Shown here: positions 28,883-37,549 of the stretch, one piece after another
How positions within the stretch are numbered: position 1 is the first letter of the stretch
Layout of the letters: each line of letters begins with the position of its first letter
From: Robiginitalea aestuariiviva
GTDB lineage: Bacteria > Bacteroidota > Bacteroidia > Flavobacteriales > Flavobacteriaceae
Reading direction: 5' to 3'
Length of the DNA: 64,000 nucleotides
Assembly (NCBI RefSeq): GCF_029537735.1
Contig: NZ_JARPUQ010000002.1
Span: 136,608-200,607, forward strand
The notes under the pieces: generated by a model
Told to the model about the DNA's origin: nothing
Seen by the model: only the letters and a program-made list of their open reading frames with translations
Databases searched by the model: none
Made by a program: the position numbers and the translations under genes

Positions 28883-30646
28883 ATGAAAAAGTTTCTGTAC
28901 CTTGCCACCTACACATTGTTATTGTTCGGGGCCCTGTCCCTGACCTCCTGCCAGGAGGAATTTGAGGAAGTGAATACGTCCAATACTGCGGGCGTTTCCT
29001 TCAAAGCCAGCTCTGAAACCGCAATCCTTATCGAGAAAACGTCCTCCCGCGACGGTTCTTTCGACAACATTGTAGACCGCAGCAGCTGTTTTGCACTGAA
29101 CTTTCCCTACACCGTAAATGTCAATGGGATCGATATTACCATCGACAGCAAGGAAGATCTGGAACTGATCGAAGAGATTTTCGATGAATTCGAAGACGAC
29201 CTGGATGTGCTGGAAATCGTTTTCCCGATTACCATCACCCTGGCAGATCACTCTGTAATTGTGATTGAGAACCGCGCTGCCCTGGAAGAGCTTGCGCAGA
29301 CCTGCGTGGAAGGCGGGGACGATGACGATATTGAATGTATCGATTTTGTATACCCGGTTACCTTTTACACCTTCGACATCAACAACACCCAAACCGGTAC
29401 GGTAACCGTCGAGAATGATGAACAGATGCGCCGTTTTTTTGACGAATTGGACGAAGATGATATCGTAAGCCTGGAGTACCCGGTAACCCTGATCAAGTTC
29501 GATGGCACCGAGATCCAGGTGAACAGCAACGCCGAACTGGCTGCTGCCCTGCGTATGGCCAAGGATGCCTGCGACGAGGACGACGACGACGATTATAACG
29601 ATGACGACTTTACCGTAGAGCGCCTGTCCGGATATCTGGTGGAATGCCCCTGGATTGTAACCCGGGTAGAGCGCAACGACGTAGATCAGACCGGGCAATA
29701 CGAGGCCTATAAGATGACTTTTTCCGAAACCGGAATGGTAGAGGTTAAAGACCGTGAGGGCAATGTACTGATGGGTGAATGGGCCCTGCGCATGTCTGAC
29801 CGTGGGGTATTGCTGACCCTGGGCTTCGAGACCCTGGTGGACTTCAACCTGGTGTGGAAGGTCTGCGAGGTTGGCGAAGGCAAGATCAAGCTGTATGAGG
29901 AAGGCGGCAACCGCATTATCATGGAGCGCATGTGCGACAATTCCGGCGGGGTTGTTTTACCCGAAACCCTGGCGCAGATCCTGCGGGAATGCAGCTGGAT
30001 TATCAAGACCGTGAAGAACCAGGGCGAGGAGATCGACCGCCTGATCGGATACGAATTCCAGTTCCAGGGCGAAGGGGTTGTTACCCTGAGCAACGGGATT
30101 ACCGTGAACGAAGGGACCTGGGAGATCGGTACGGCGGCCTCCGGAGAACTGGCATTGCTGATCAGTATGGGTGCAGAACCCGGAGTTAGCTTCGAGTGGC
30201 CCCTGCGCGACCTGACCAATACCCGCCTGAAGTTCCGCGTGGACGAGATTGACTACGAACTGATCCTGGAGCGTGTATGTGCCAACGCCACAGATGGCGA
30301 TGTAGCCGAGATCCGCAATATTATGATGGGCGGCAACTGGACCGTAGCCAGCTATGTGGAAGGCGATATGGACACTACTGCAGACTACGCCGGATACGAT
30401 TTCGCCTTTGGGGCCGAACATATCCTGTCTGTGTCTACCAATATGGACCCGGTAAAAGACGGCTTGTGGCGCGTAATCCGGGATCACGACGGCCAGCTGA
30501 AGGTATACCTGAACCTGGGTGCCGATGCCGATGTCTTTGCAGACCTGACCGACGACTGGGATTTTGTTTCCATTACCGCAAACCGTCTGGAAGTAAAGGA
30601 TGTTAGCGGAGACGGAACCGTGACGGTACTGGTCTTTGAAAAATAA
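28883..30646 (+). CDS. Acidic repeat lipoprotein (two kinds of internal repeat)
   Basis: The 587-residue protein has a lipoprotein signal peptide ending LSLTSC (Cys23). Residues about 68-230 hold four ~40-residue repeats, each with an [FY]P[YVI]T beta-strand core followed by a helix, grouped as two pairs that each run from one cysteine to another (C69-C141, C152-C230). An Asp-rich linker at 231-242 follows. Residues about 246-587 hold three ~105-residue repeats, each with a central Trp, a G-E/T-W strand and a closing strand such as MERMC, ILERVC or LVFEK; this resembles lipocalin-like domains. Each of the first two carries a cysteine pair, the third none. No function is known to me. Likely outer-membrane anchored or surface exposed. 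Confidence 0.8.
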   Translation: MKKFLYLATYTLLLFGALSLTSCQEEFEEVNTSNTAGVSFKASSETAILIEKTSSRDGSFDNIVDRSSCFALNFPYTVNVNGIDITIDSKEDLELIEEIFDEFEDDLDVLEIVFPITITLADHSVIVIENRAALEELAQTCVEGGDDDDIECIDFVYPVTFYTFDINNTQTGTVTVENDEQMRRFFDELDEDDIVSLEYPVTLIKFDGTEIQVNSNAELAAALRMAKDACDEDDDDDYNDDDFTVERLSGYLVECPWIVTRVERNDVDQTGQYEAYKMTFSETGMVEVKDREGNVLMGEWALRMSDRGVLLTLGFETLVDFNLVWKVCEVGEGKIKLYEEGGNRIIMERMCDNSGGVVLPETLAQILRECSWIIKTVKNQGEEIDRLIGYEFQFQGEGVVTLSNGITVNEGTWEIGTAASGELALLISMGAEPGVSFEWPLRDLTNTRLKFRVDEIDYELILERVCANATDGDVAEIRNIMMGGNWTVASYVEGDMDTTADYAGYDFAFGAEHILSVSTNMDPVKDGLWRVIRDHDGQLKVYLNLGADADVFADLTDDWDFVSITANRLEVKDVSGDGTVTVLVFEK

Positions 30647-30692
30647 TCCGGAACCCCGGGAACACTATATGAACCTGAAAACCCCTACTGCT

Positions 30693-31166
30693 ATGAAACT
30701 GAAAATGAGAATCCTTGCCCTGCTTTTGCCCCTCTTCCTGATATCCTGCGATCCTTCGGAAGATGAGGTACAGGGCAACCTGACCGCTGCCGACGCAGCA
30801 GCCCTACGGGCAACAGCCGAGGAAGGACAATGGCGCATCACCTATTTCTTCGACACCGATAAGGAAGAGACGGCCGATTTTAACGGATACGTCTTCACCT
30901 TCGGGACCGATGGTACGGTGGTGGCTGCCAAGGACGGCACTGAAGTGAGCGGCACCTGGTCCGTAACCCATTCGGACAGCAGCCCGGACGACAGCTCCAG
31001 CAGCTCGAATGATGTGGATTTTAACCTGTTCTTCAGTGGGTCCCTCCTTTTCGAGGACCTGAATGACGACTGGGATATCCTGGAATACACCTCCACCCGC
31101 ATCCGCCTTACCGATGTAAGCGGGGGGAATGGGGGGACCGATTTCCTGACCTTCGAAAGGCTGTAA
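30693..31166 (+). CDS. Small lipoprotein, single lipocalin-like unit
   Basis: The 157-residue protein has the lipoprotein signal MKLKMRILALLLPLFLISC. Its body corresponds to one copy of the third repeat of the preceding lipoprotein: GQWRITYFFDTD...GYVFTFGTDGTV, then DDWDILEYTSTRIRLTDVSGG near the end, against DDWDFVSITANRLEVKDVSGD there. A Ser-rich loop (PDDSSSSSNDVD) is inserted. Upstream in-frame ATGs at 30669 and 30636 exist, but 30693 gives a proper signal peptide. It is 46 nt after the larger gene and followed by a terminator, so the two form one operon. Confidence 0.75.
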   Translation: MKLKMRILALLLPLFLISCDPSEDEVQGNLTAADAAALRATAEEGQWRITYFFDTDKEETADFNGYVFTFGTDGTVVAAKDGTEVSGTWSVTHSDSSPDDSSSSSNDVDFNLFFSGSLLFEDLNDDWDILEYTSTRIRLTDVSGGNGGTDFLTFERL

Positions 31167-31195
31167 CCTTCTTTTTTGCCCCTTATTTGTCTGAG

Positions 31196-31232
31196 AAGGG
31201 CGGTACCTGCAAAGGTGCCGCCCTTTTCTTTT
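31196..31232 (+). terminator. Terminator ending the lipoprotein operon
   Basis: AAGGGCGGTACC (31196-31207) pairs with GGTGCCGCCCTT (31214-31225) with one G-U pair and a 6-nt loop, followed by TTCTTTT. It lies in the 111-nt gap before the convergent MFS gene. Confidence 0.85.
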
Positions 31233-31277
31233 AGACCCGCCCGCCCCCAAAGCAAAACTACCCTACTCAGCTGCAAC

Positions 31278-32504
31278 TCAGCTTTGGCCGGGAGTACGGC
31301 CCAGGGCCACCACCCCCAATGCCGGACCCATGGCGAGCAGGAGGTAGGCCAGGGGGGAATCCCAGGATTGCAGCAGGGCGGAAAGGCTTTCGATACTCAC
31401 AATGGTAATGGCAAACCCGATGGAGGTAGCGATGGTCAGGGCCGTCCCTTTGCGGTCTGCGGGGGCGCTTTGGGCCACCAGGGTAGAAAGCAGGGGCGAA
31501 TCCGCAATGACAACCATCCCCCAGAAAAGCAGGAATCCCAAAAAAACGGGCGGTGGGCAGGAAAAGGCAAAGGGCGCCAGCAGGCAACAGCAGCCCGAAG
31601 CCACCAGGGCGGTGCGGGCCACTGCTCTGGCCCCCCATTTCCGGGAGAGGTAGCCGCCCAGTACACAGGCGGGCCCGCCAATGCCGAGGATGTAAAAGGC
31701 CCAGAGGGAAGGGGAGTATTCCCAGCCCGCGCTCTGGGCAGCGTATTCCCGCAGTAAAACGGGAACGAAGGCCCAGAAGGCATAGAGTTCCCACATATGG
31801 CCAAAATAGCCAAAGGCCGACGCCCGGAATTGCCGGTCCCGGAAGACCTGCAGGAAGGCGCCCCACTCTGGTGCCTGCATTTTCCGGTGGAAGGGGCCGT
31901 CCGGGAGGAAGGCCATGGCCATGCCCCCCAGGGCGGCCAGGCCTGAGGTGGCCCAAAGCACCCCTTCCCAGGAGTTTCCGATCTGCGCCCAGCGCAACAG
32001 GTGGGGCAGGGCTGTGCCCAGTACCAGGGCTCCCACCAGGTACCCCAGGGAGGTCCCCAGGCCTTTCCCGAAATAGTCCGAGGCAATCTTCATTCCTACC
32101 GGGTAAATCCCGGCCAGGAAAAACCCGGTAACGAAACGCAGCAAAAGCAGGGAGGTCAGGGTGTGCTGGCCCAGCCCCAGCCCCAGGTTGGCCAAAGCGC
32201 CCAGCAGGGCACACCCGAAAAACAGGCGGGAGGGGGAATACCGGTCCGCCAGGGTGAGCAGGGCAAAGAGGAGGGTGCCGGCAATAAACCCCAGTTGCAC
32301 GGCCGAAGTCAGGTAGCCCAGGGCGGCTGCGGGCAGGCCAAAGGAAGCCGTGAGCTCCCCGATAATGCCGTTGGAGGCAAACCAGAGGGAAGTCCCACAG
32401 AATTGGGAAAGGACAATTAACGGGAGGACATATCCCGGGGGGCGGTAGGGCGGGGTGTTGGCACTATGTGCGACATGACCAGGCATAAGCCCGATATTAC
32501 GCAA
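31278..32504 (-). CDS. MFS transporter
   Basis: The 408-residue protein has about twelve hydrophobic segments in two halves. The first half contains ADRYSPSRLFFGCALL near residue 86, the loop 2-3 region, and GKGLGTSLGYLVGALVLGTALP near residue 145. The best fit is a major facilitator with a wide family range; the transported compound cannot be told. It lies between a terminator and a divergent flavin reductase-like gene, 59 nt from its ATG. Confidence 0.8.
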   Translation of the reverse strand: MRNIGLMPGHVAHSANTPPYRPPGYVLPLIVLSQFCGTSLWFASNGIIGELTASFGLPAAALGYLTSAVQLGFIAGTLLFALLTLADRYSPSRLFFGCALLGALANLGLGLGQHTLTSLLLLRFVTGFFLAGIYPVGMKIASDYFGKGLGTSLGYLVGALVLGTALPHLLRWAQIGNSWEGVLWATSGLAALGGMAMAFLPDGPFHRKMQAPEWGAFLQVFRDRQFRASAFGYFGHMWELYAFWAFVPVLLREYAAQSAGWEYSPSLWAFYILGIGGPACVLGGYLSRKWGARAVARTALVASGCCCLLAPFAFSCPPPVFLGFLLFWGMVVIADSPLLSTLVAQSAPADRKGTALTIATSIGFAITIVSIESLSALLQSWDSPLAYLLLAMGPALGVVALGRTPGQS

Positions 32505-32517
32505 TTTCCACCGGATA

Positions 32518-32550
32518 TTTGAACGCCCCCGGGGCCCCTGCGTATCTTTG
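32518..32550 (+). promoter_or_regulatory. Complete -33/-7 promoter for the flavin reductase gene
   Basis: TTTG at 32518-32521 and TATCTTTG at 32543-32550 are separated by 21 nt, a full match to the Bacteroidota housekeeping promoter. The ATG at 32564 is 13 nt downstream of the -7 element. The element lies inside what would be the N terminus if a TTG at 32519 were used, so that start is rejected. Confidence 0.65.
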
Positions 32551-32563
32551 CGGTAAAAAGGTC

Positions 32564-33205
32564 ATGGAAAAACACTGGAATGCCCTGGAGCTGGACGCCC
32601 TGCCCGGCCGCTACCGGGCTACCCTGATCAACAAGGTGGCCGGGTATAAAACGGCCCACCTGATCGGGACGCGCAGCCCGGATGGGATCGAAAACCTGGG
32701 GGTGTTCAATTCTGTGGTACACCTGGGGGCTAACCCGCCTTATCTGGGCTTTATTCTTCGCCCGACCACCGTGCCCCGCCACACATACGAAAACCTGAAG
32801 GCCTCCGGGGTGTATACCCTGAATGGAATTACGGCCGGCATCCACCGGCAGGCCCACATGGCCTCCGGCAAGTTTCCGCCTGAAGTCTCCGAATTCGAGG
32901 CCAGCAGCCTAACGCCCTGGTACCTGGAAGGTTTTGAGGCCCCCTTTGTGGCGGAAAGCCCGATCCGGATCGGGATGCGCTTTGAGGAAGAGCACCGCAT
33001 CTGCAACGACACCCGCCTGATCGTAGGCCGGGTAGAACACCTGTTACTGCCCGATGCTGCCGTTGCCGAAGATGGGGACCTGGACCTGCAAGCCCTGGAT
33101 GCCGTGGCTATTGGCGGGCTGGATTCCTATTATTCAGGGACCCTGCTGGGCCGGTACGGGTATTTCCGGCCGGGGGAACCGCTGGAGGAACGCCTTTCCC
33201 CTTAG
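32564..33205 (+). CDS. Flavin reductase-like FMN-binding split-barrel protein
   Basis: The 213-residue protein has the split-barrel pattern TLINKVAGYKTAHLIGT, NLGVFNSVVHLGANPPYLGFILRP, and TVPRHTYENLKASGVYTLNGI in the first 110 residues. The C-terminal half (RICNDTRLIVGRVEHLLLP) completes the barrel. It should bind FMN. Reductase activity for a partner monooxygenase is one option; no such partner is nearby. It has a complete promoter of its own. Confidence 0.82.
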   Translation: MEKHWNALELDALPGRYRATLINKVAGYKTAHLIGTRSPDGIENLGVFNSVVHLGANPPYLGFILRPTTVPRHTYENLKASGVYTLNGITAGIHRQAHMASGKFPPEVSEFEASSLTPWYLEGFEAPFVAESPIRIGMRFEEEHRICNDTRLIVGRVEHLLLPDAAVAEDGDLDLQALDAVAIGGLDSYYSGTLLGRYGYFRPGEPLEERLSP

Positions 33206-33261
33206 GGTAAATCCGGGAAAACTTGCCCTGTGGGGTACTTCCGCAATCCCATGCGGATCGT

Positions 33262-33269
33262 TATCTTTG
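33262..33269 (+). promoter_or_regulatory. -7 element for ffh
   Basis: TATCTTTG is a perfect -7 match, 27 nt before the ffh ATG. No clear -33 TTG was found. Confidence 0.5.
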
Positions 33270-33296
33270 CAGGACCTGAAAAATTGAGATTCAGAG

Positions 33297-34628
33297 ATGT
33301 TTGACAACTTAAGCGAGAAACTGGACAAGGCCCTCCACGTCCTGAAAGGACATGGGCAGATTACGGAGATCAACGTGGCAGAGACCACCAAGGAGATCCG
33401 AAGGGCCCTGCTGGATGCGGACGTAAACTTTAAGATTGCCAAGGAATTTACCAACCGGGTAAAGGAAAAGGCCATAGGGGAGAACGTGCTGCGTACCCTG
33501 CAACCCGGGCAGCTGATGGTAAAAATCGTCAAGGACGAGCTGGCCGAGCTTATGGGCGGGGATGCCGAAGGGGTAGACCTTTCGGGCAACCCCACGGTGA
33601 TCCTGATGTCCGGCCTCCAGGGTTCCGGTAAGACCACCTTTTCCGGGAAACTCGCCAATTACCTGAAGCGTAAAAAAAGCAAGAACCCCCTGCTGGTGGC
33701 CTGTGATGTATACCGTCCTGCGGCTATTGACCAGCTGCATGTAGTCGGGGAACAGATAGGCGTACCGGTCTATTCCGACAAGGAGAACCAGGACCCGGTA
33801 AAGCTGGCCCAGGCCGGCGTGGCCTTTGCCAAAGCCAATGGCCATAATGTGGTGATCGTGGATACCGCAGGTCGCCTGGCGGTAGACCAGCAGATGATGG
33901 ACGAGATTGCCAACATCCGCAAGGCCATTTCGCCCCAGGAGGTCCTCTTTGTGGTGGATGCCATGACGGGGCAGGACGCGGTGAACACGGCCAAAGCCTT
34001 TAACGATGTCCTGGATTTTGACGGGGTGGTGCTCACCAAGCTGGACGGGGATACCCGCGGCGGTGCTGCCATATCCATCAAATCCGTGGTGGACAAGCCC
34101 ATCAAGTTTATCGGGACGGGCGAAAAGATGGATGCCGTGGACGTGTTCCACCCGGCACGGATGGCAGATCGCATCCTGGGGATGGGAGACGTGGTATCCC
34201 TTGTGGAACGGGCCCAGGAGCAATTCGACGAAGAACAGGCCCGCAAGATTCAGAAGAAGATTGCCAAGAACCAGTTTGGCTTTGACGACTTCCTGAGCCA
34301 GATCCACCAGATTAAGAAAATGGGGAGCATGAAGGATCTGATCGGGATGATCCCCGGGGCCGGGAAGGCCCTGAAAGGCCTGGATGTGGATGACGATGCC
34401 TTCAAGCATATCGAAGCCATCATCTATTCCATGACCCCGGATGAACGCACCAACCCTTCCCTGCTGGACGCCCGCCGCAAAAAGCGGATTGCTGCGGGTA
34501 GCGGAACCAGCGTTCAGGAGGTAAACCAGCTGCTGAAGCAGTTTGACCAGATGAGCAAGATGATGAAGATGATGCAGGGCGGCCGCGGGAAGCAAATGAT
34601 GCAGATGATGCAGAATATGAGACCCTAA
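33297..34628 (+). CDS. ffh: Signal recognition particle protein Ffh
   Basis: The 443-residue SRP GTPase has an N-terminal helical domain, the G domain with P loop LQGSGKTTFSGKL (about residues 106-118), DTAGRLAVDQQMMDE near residue 189 and TKLDGDTRGG near residue 247, and a methionine-rich M domain ending MMKMMQGGRGKQMMQMM. It binds SRP RNA and signal sequences and delivers ribosomes to FtsY and SecYEG. folD follows 32 nt later on the same strand. Confidence 0.98.
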   Translation: MFDNLSEKLDKALHVLKGHGQITEINVAETTKEIRRALLDADVNFKIAKEFTNRVKEKAIGENVLRTLQPGQLMVKIVKDELAELMGGDAEGVDLSGNPTVILMSGLQGSGKTTFSGKLANYLKRKKSKNPLLVACDVYRPAAIDQLHVVGEQIGVPVYSDKENQDPVKLAQAGVAFAKANGHNVVIVDTAGRLAVDQQMMDEIANIRKAISPQEVLFVVDAMTGQDAVNTAKAFNDVLDFDGVVLTKLDGDTRGGAAISIKSVVDKPIKFIGTGEKMDAVDVFHPARMADRILGMGDVVSLVERAQEQFDEEQARKIQKKIAKNQFGFDDFLSQIHQIKKMGSMKDLIGMIPGAGKALKGLDVDDDAFKHIEAIIYSMTPDERTNPSLLDARRKKRIAAGSGTSVQEVNQLLKQFDQMSKMMKMMQGGRGKQMMQMMQNMRP

Positions 34629-34660
34629 TTCCATTTTTTCAATTTTAAATACCTACCCCC

Positions 34661-35545
34661 ATGACGCTGCTCGACGGAAAGAAAATCAGTAACGACATCA
34701 AAGATGAAATTGCGGCCGAAGTGCAGCAGATGAAGTCGCGGGGCGAACGTGTGCCCCACCTGGCGGCGGTTATTGTAGGCAGCGATGGCGCCAGCCTCAC
34801 CTATGTGGGCAGCAAGGTGCGCGCCTGCGAGCGGGTGGGCTTTGAATCTACCCTGAAGCAACTGCCGGAATCTACTTCGGAGGCCGAGTTACTGGAGCTG
34901 GTAGCCGCCCTGAACGCCGACCCGGAAATAGACGGGTATATCGTACAGCTGCCCCTGCCGAAACATATCGATGAACAAAAAGTCCTGATGGCCGTACACC
35001 CTGACAAGGATGTGGACGGGTTTCACCCGGCCAACTTCGGGAAGATGGCCCTGGAACTGGAAACCTTTATTTCGGCAACCCCCTTTGGTATCATTGAATT
35101 GTTACAACGCTATGGGGTGGAGACTTCGGGGAAACATGCCGTAGTGATCGGGCGCAGCCACATTGTGGGGCGGCCCATCAGCATCCTGCTCAGCCAGAAG
35201 GGCCCGGCCGGGAATGCCACGGTAACCCTGGCCCATAGCCGCACAAGCAATCTGCCGGAACTCTGCAGGCAGGCGGACATCATAGTTTCCGCCCTGGGTG
35301 TGCCCAAATTCCTGAAGGCCGATATGGTGAAGGAAGGCGTGGTGGTTATTGATGTGGGGATTACCCGCGTCCCGGACCCATCGCGGGAACGGGGGTATTA
35401 CATCTGCGGGGATGTGGATTTTGAAGGGGTATCCCCCAAGGCTTCCTACATCACCCCCGTACCCGGGGGCGTAGGGCCCATGACCATTGCCATGTTGCTC
35501 AAGAACACCCTGTTGGCACGCCAGCGCCACGGCGGCCGGGGTTAA
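34661..35545 (+). CDS. folD: Bifunctional methylene-THF dehydrogenase/cyclohydrolase
   Basis: The 294-residue enzyme converts methylene-THF to methenyl-THF and on to 10-formyl-THF. The catalytic lysine is in TYVGSKVRACERVG (Lys52). The NADP-binding region has GRSHIVGRPISILL near residue 164, and PVPGGVGPMTIAMLL is near the C terminus. Its product is also made by Fhs, encoded in this window. The stop codon overlaps that of the convergent small lipoprotein gene. Confidence 0.98.
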   Translation: MTLLDGKKISNDIKDEIAAEVQQMKSRGERVPHLAAVIVGSDGASLTYVGSKVRACERVGFESTLKQLPESTSEAELLELVAALNADPEIDGYIVQLPLPKHIDEQKVLMAVHPDKDVDGFHPANFGKMALELETFISATPFGIIELLQRYGVETSGKHAVVIGRSHIVGRPISILLSQKGPAGNATVTLAHSRTSNLPELCRQADIIVSALGVPKFLKADMVKEGVVVIDVGITRVPDPSRERGYYICGDVDFEGVSPKASYITPVPGGVGPMTIAMLLKNTLLARQRHGGRG

Positions 35546-35688
35546 TCGGCCTGGTGTTGCGGGGCTTTTTGCTGCTGCTCCTCGGTTGGGGTAAGTACAT
35601 CAAATTCGGTATCCCCTTCGTCATTGGTACAACTGCCGAGCCCCAGGCTCAATACGCCGGCAAGGGCCAGAAATGTTAATTTTTTCAT
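35542..35688 (-). CDS. Small lipoprotein (48 residues)
   Basis: An ATG at 35688 opens a 48-residue frame beginning MKKLTFLALAGVLSLGLGSC, a clear lipoprotein signal peptide with the lipid cysteine at residue 20. The mature part is only 28 residues, rich in Asp, Glu and Gln (TNDEGDTEFDVLTPTEEQQQ). It may be a short Bacteroidota lipoprotein of unknown role. Its stop overlaps the folD stop by 4 nt. It diverges from the esterase gene. Confidence 0.7.
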   Translation of the reverse strand: MKKLTFLALAGVLSLGLGSCTNDEGDTEFDVLTPTEEQQQKAPQHQAD

Positions 35689-35765
35689 GGTTTCCGGGTT
35701 TTAAGGATTAGGGTTAGAACGCCATCTGCGCCGTTTTGGTATACCTTTTTCGACCAACGGGGCGG

Positions 35766-35795
35766 TTGGGCCACGGCCAAAATCACTATCTTTTG
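35766..35795 (+). promoter_or_regulatory. Candidate promoter for the lipoprotein esterase
   Basis: TTG at 35766-35768 and TATCTTTTG at 35787-35795 are 18 nt apart; the -7 element carries one extra T. The ATG at 35809 follows 13 nt later. Confidence 0.45.
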
Positions 35796-35808
35796 GGAAA
35801 CAACCGCC

Positions 35809-37539
35809 ATGAAACGAGCCCTTTACCTGCTTTGTACGGCAGGCCTGCTGTGGAACTGCAGTCCTAATGCCCAACCCGAAACCCCTGCCGTAACGGTCCG
35901 TTTTACCGAAGCTGTGAGTGAATCTGCCCTGGACGGCCGCCTGCTGCTGATGCTTTCTGACGACCCTTCGGCCGAACCCCGCTTCCAGATCAATGCCGGG
36001 TTGAATACCCAGCTCATTTTCGGGATGAATGTGGAGGGGATGGCCCCCGGAGCAGGGGAGGTTTTTACGGTCGCGGCCCCGGGCTTTCCGTACTCTAGTC
36101 TGGCTCAAGTGCCCCCCGGGGAGTACCGGGCCCAGGCGCTGTTACACGTATATGAGACCTTTAACCTCGCCAGCGGCCACACCGTCAAACTCCCCATGGA
36201 TAACGGCGAGGGACAGCAGTGGAACCGTTCCCCGGGCAACCTGTACAGCCAGCCCGTTACAGTAACGGTGGGGGAAAACGGCCTGCAGGGTTTAGAACTG
36301 GTCATGGACCAGAAAATCCCGCCCATCCCCGAGCCGGAAGACACCCCCTGGATCAAACACATTAAGATGCGTTCGCCCAGCCTGTCGGAGTTCTGGGGGC
36401 GGGACATTTACCTGGGGGCCCATGTGCTCTTGCCCAAGGGTTTTGAGGAACACCCCGAGGCGCGTTATCCCCTGATGGTGTTCCACGGGCATTTCCCCTC
36501 GGATTTTGGCGGCTTCCGCACCACCCCGCCGGACCCGGAGCTGGAGCCCGTGTATTCGGAGCGTTTTGGCGTGGATGGCTATAACATCATCCAGCAACAG
36601 GAAGCTTATGATTTTTACCGGCGGTGGACCTCGGAGGATTTCCCCCGATTTTTGATTGTGGAGATCCAGCACCCCACCCCGTATTACGATGACTCTTATG
36701 CGGTAAATTCCGCCAGCCAGGGTCCTTACGGCGATGCCATTACCTATGAACTGATCCCGTATATCGAGGAACAATTCCGGGGGCAGGGGGAAGGTTGGGC
36801 CCGCTTCCTCTACGGGGGGTCTACCGGTGGCTGGGAGGCCCTAGCCGTGCAGGTAAAATACCCGGACGAGTACAATGGTTGTTTTGCAGCCTGCCCGGAT
36901 CCTATCGACTTCAGGGCCTATTGCCTGACCAACATTTACGAGGACCCCAATGCCTATTACACCAACAGCCCCCATAAACCCAATGAGGTCCCGGCCCACC
37001 GGGACTACCTGGGCCAGGTGCATACTACCGTGCGGGAGTACAACCAGCTGGAATGGGTGCTTGGCGATAAGAGCCGCTCCGGCCAGCAGTGGGACATCTG
37101 GGAGGCCACCTATTCGCCCCAGGCCGCGGATGGCTACCCCCAGCGGCTCTGGGACAAGCAAACCGGGGAAATTAACCCGGATGTGGCTGCCTACTGGCGG
37201 GAAAACTACGACCTGAGGCACATCCTGGAGCGGGATTGGGAGCAACTGGGCCCCAAACTCCGGGGTAAGATCCACCTGTATTGCGGCGATATGGACAATT
37301 ACTACCTCAACAACGCCGTGTACCTGATGGAAGATTTCCTGGAAAACACTACCGACCCGTATTACGAGGGGGAGGTAGCCTATGGAGACCGGGCCGAACA
37401 CTGCTGGAACGGAGACCCGGAACAGCCCAACCACATCAGTCGGCTTCGTTACAACAGCATGTATGTGGGCAAGATTATGCAGCGAATCTTCAATTCGGCA
37501 CCCCCGGATGCAGACCTGAGCAGTTGGCTATACCGCTAA
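35809..37539 (+). CDS. Lipoprotein with esterase-type alpha/beta-hydrolase domain
   Basis: The 576-residue protein has a lipoprotein signal (MKRALYLLCTAGLLWNC, Cys17). Residues about 28-165 form an N-terminal beta-sandwich-like region. The C-terminal ~400 residues are a putative-esterase (esterase D/Fes-like) fold: YPLMVFHGHFPSDFGGF near residue 222, the nucleophile elbow GGSTGGWE (Ser338), and DRAEHCWNGD near residue 526 for the histidine. Enterobactin-esterase-like, feruloyl-esterase-like or peptide hydrolase activities all fit. It is likely outer-membrane anchored, possibly in an operon with DUF2306 (10 nt). Confidence 0.75.
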   Translation: MKRALYLLCTAGLLWNCSPNAQPETPAVTVRFTEAVSESALDGRLLLMLSDDPSAEPRFQINAGLNTQLIFGMNVEGMAPGAGEVFTVAAPGFPYSSLAQVPPGEYRAQALLHVYETFNLASGHTVKLPMDNGEGQQWNRSPGNLYSQPVTVTVGENGLQGLELVMDQKIPPIPEPEDTPWIKHIKMRSPSLSEFWGRDIYLGAHVLLPKGFEEHPEARYPLMVFHGHFPSDFGGFRTTPPDPELEPVYSERFGVDGYNIIQQQEAYDFYRRWTSEDFPRFLIVEIQHPTPYYDDSYAVNSASQGPYGDAITYELIPYIEEQFRGQGEGWARFLYGGSTGGWEALAVQVKYPDEYNGCFAACPDPIDFRAYCLTNIYEDPNAYYTNSPHKPNEVPAHRDYLGQVHTTVREYNQLEWVLGDKSRSGQQWDIWEATYSPQAADGYPQRLWDKQTGEINPDVAAYWRENYDLRHILERDWEQLGPKLRGKIHLYCGDMDNYYLNNAVYLMEDFLENTTDPYYEGEVAYGDRAEHCWNGDPEQPNHISRLRYNSMYVGKIMQRIFNSAPPDADLSSWLYR

Positions 37540-37549
37540 ACCCTATCCC

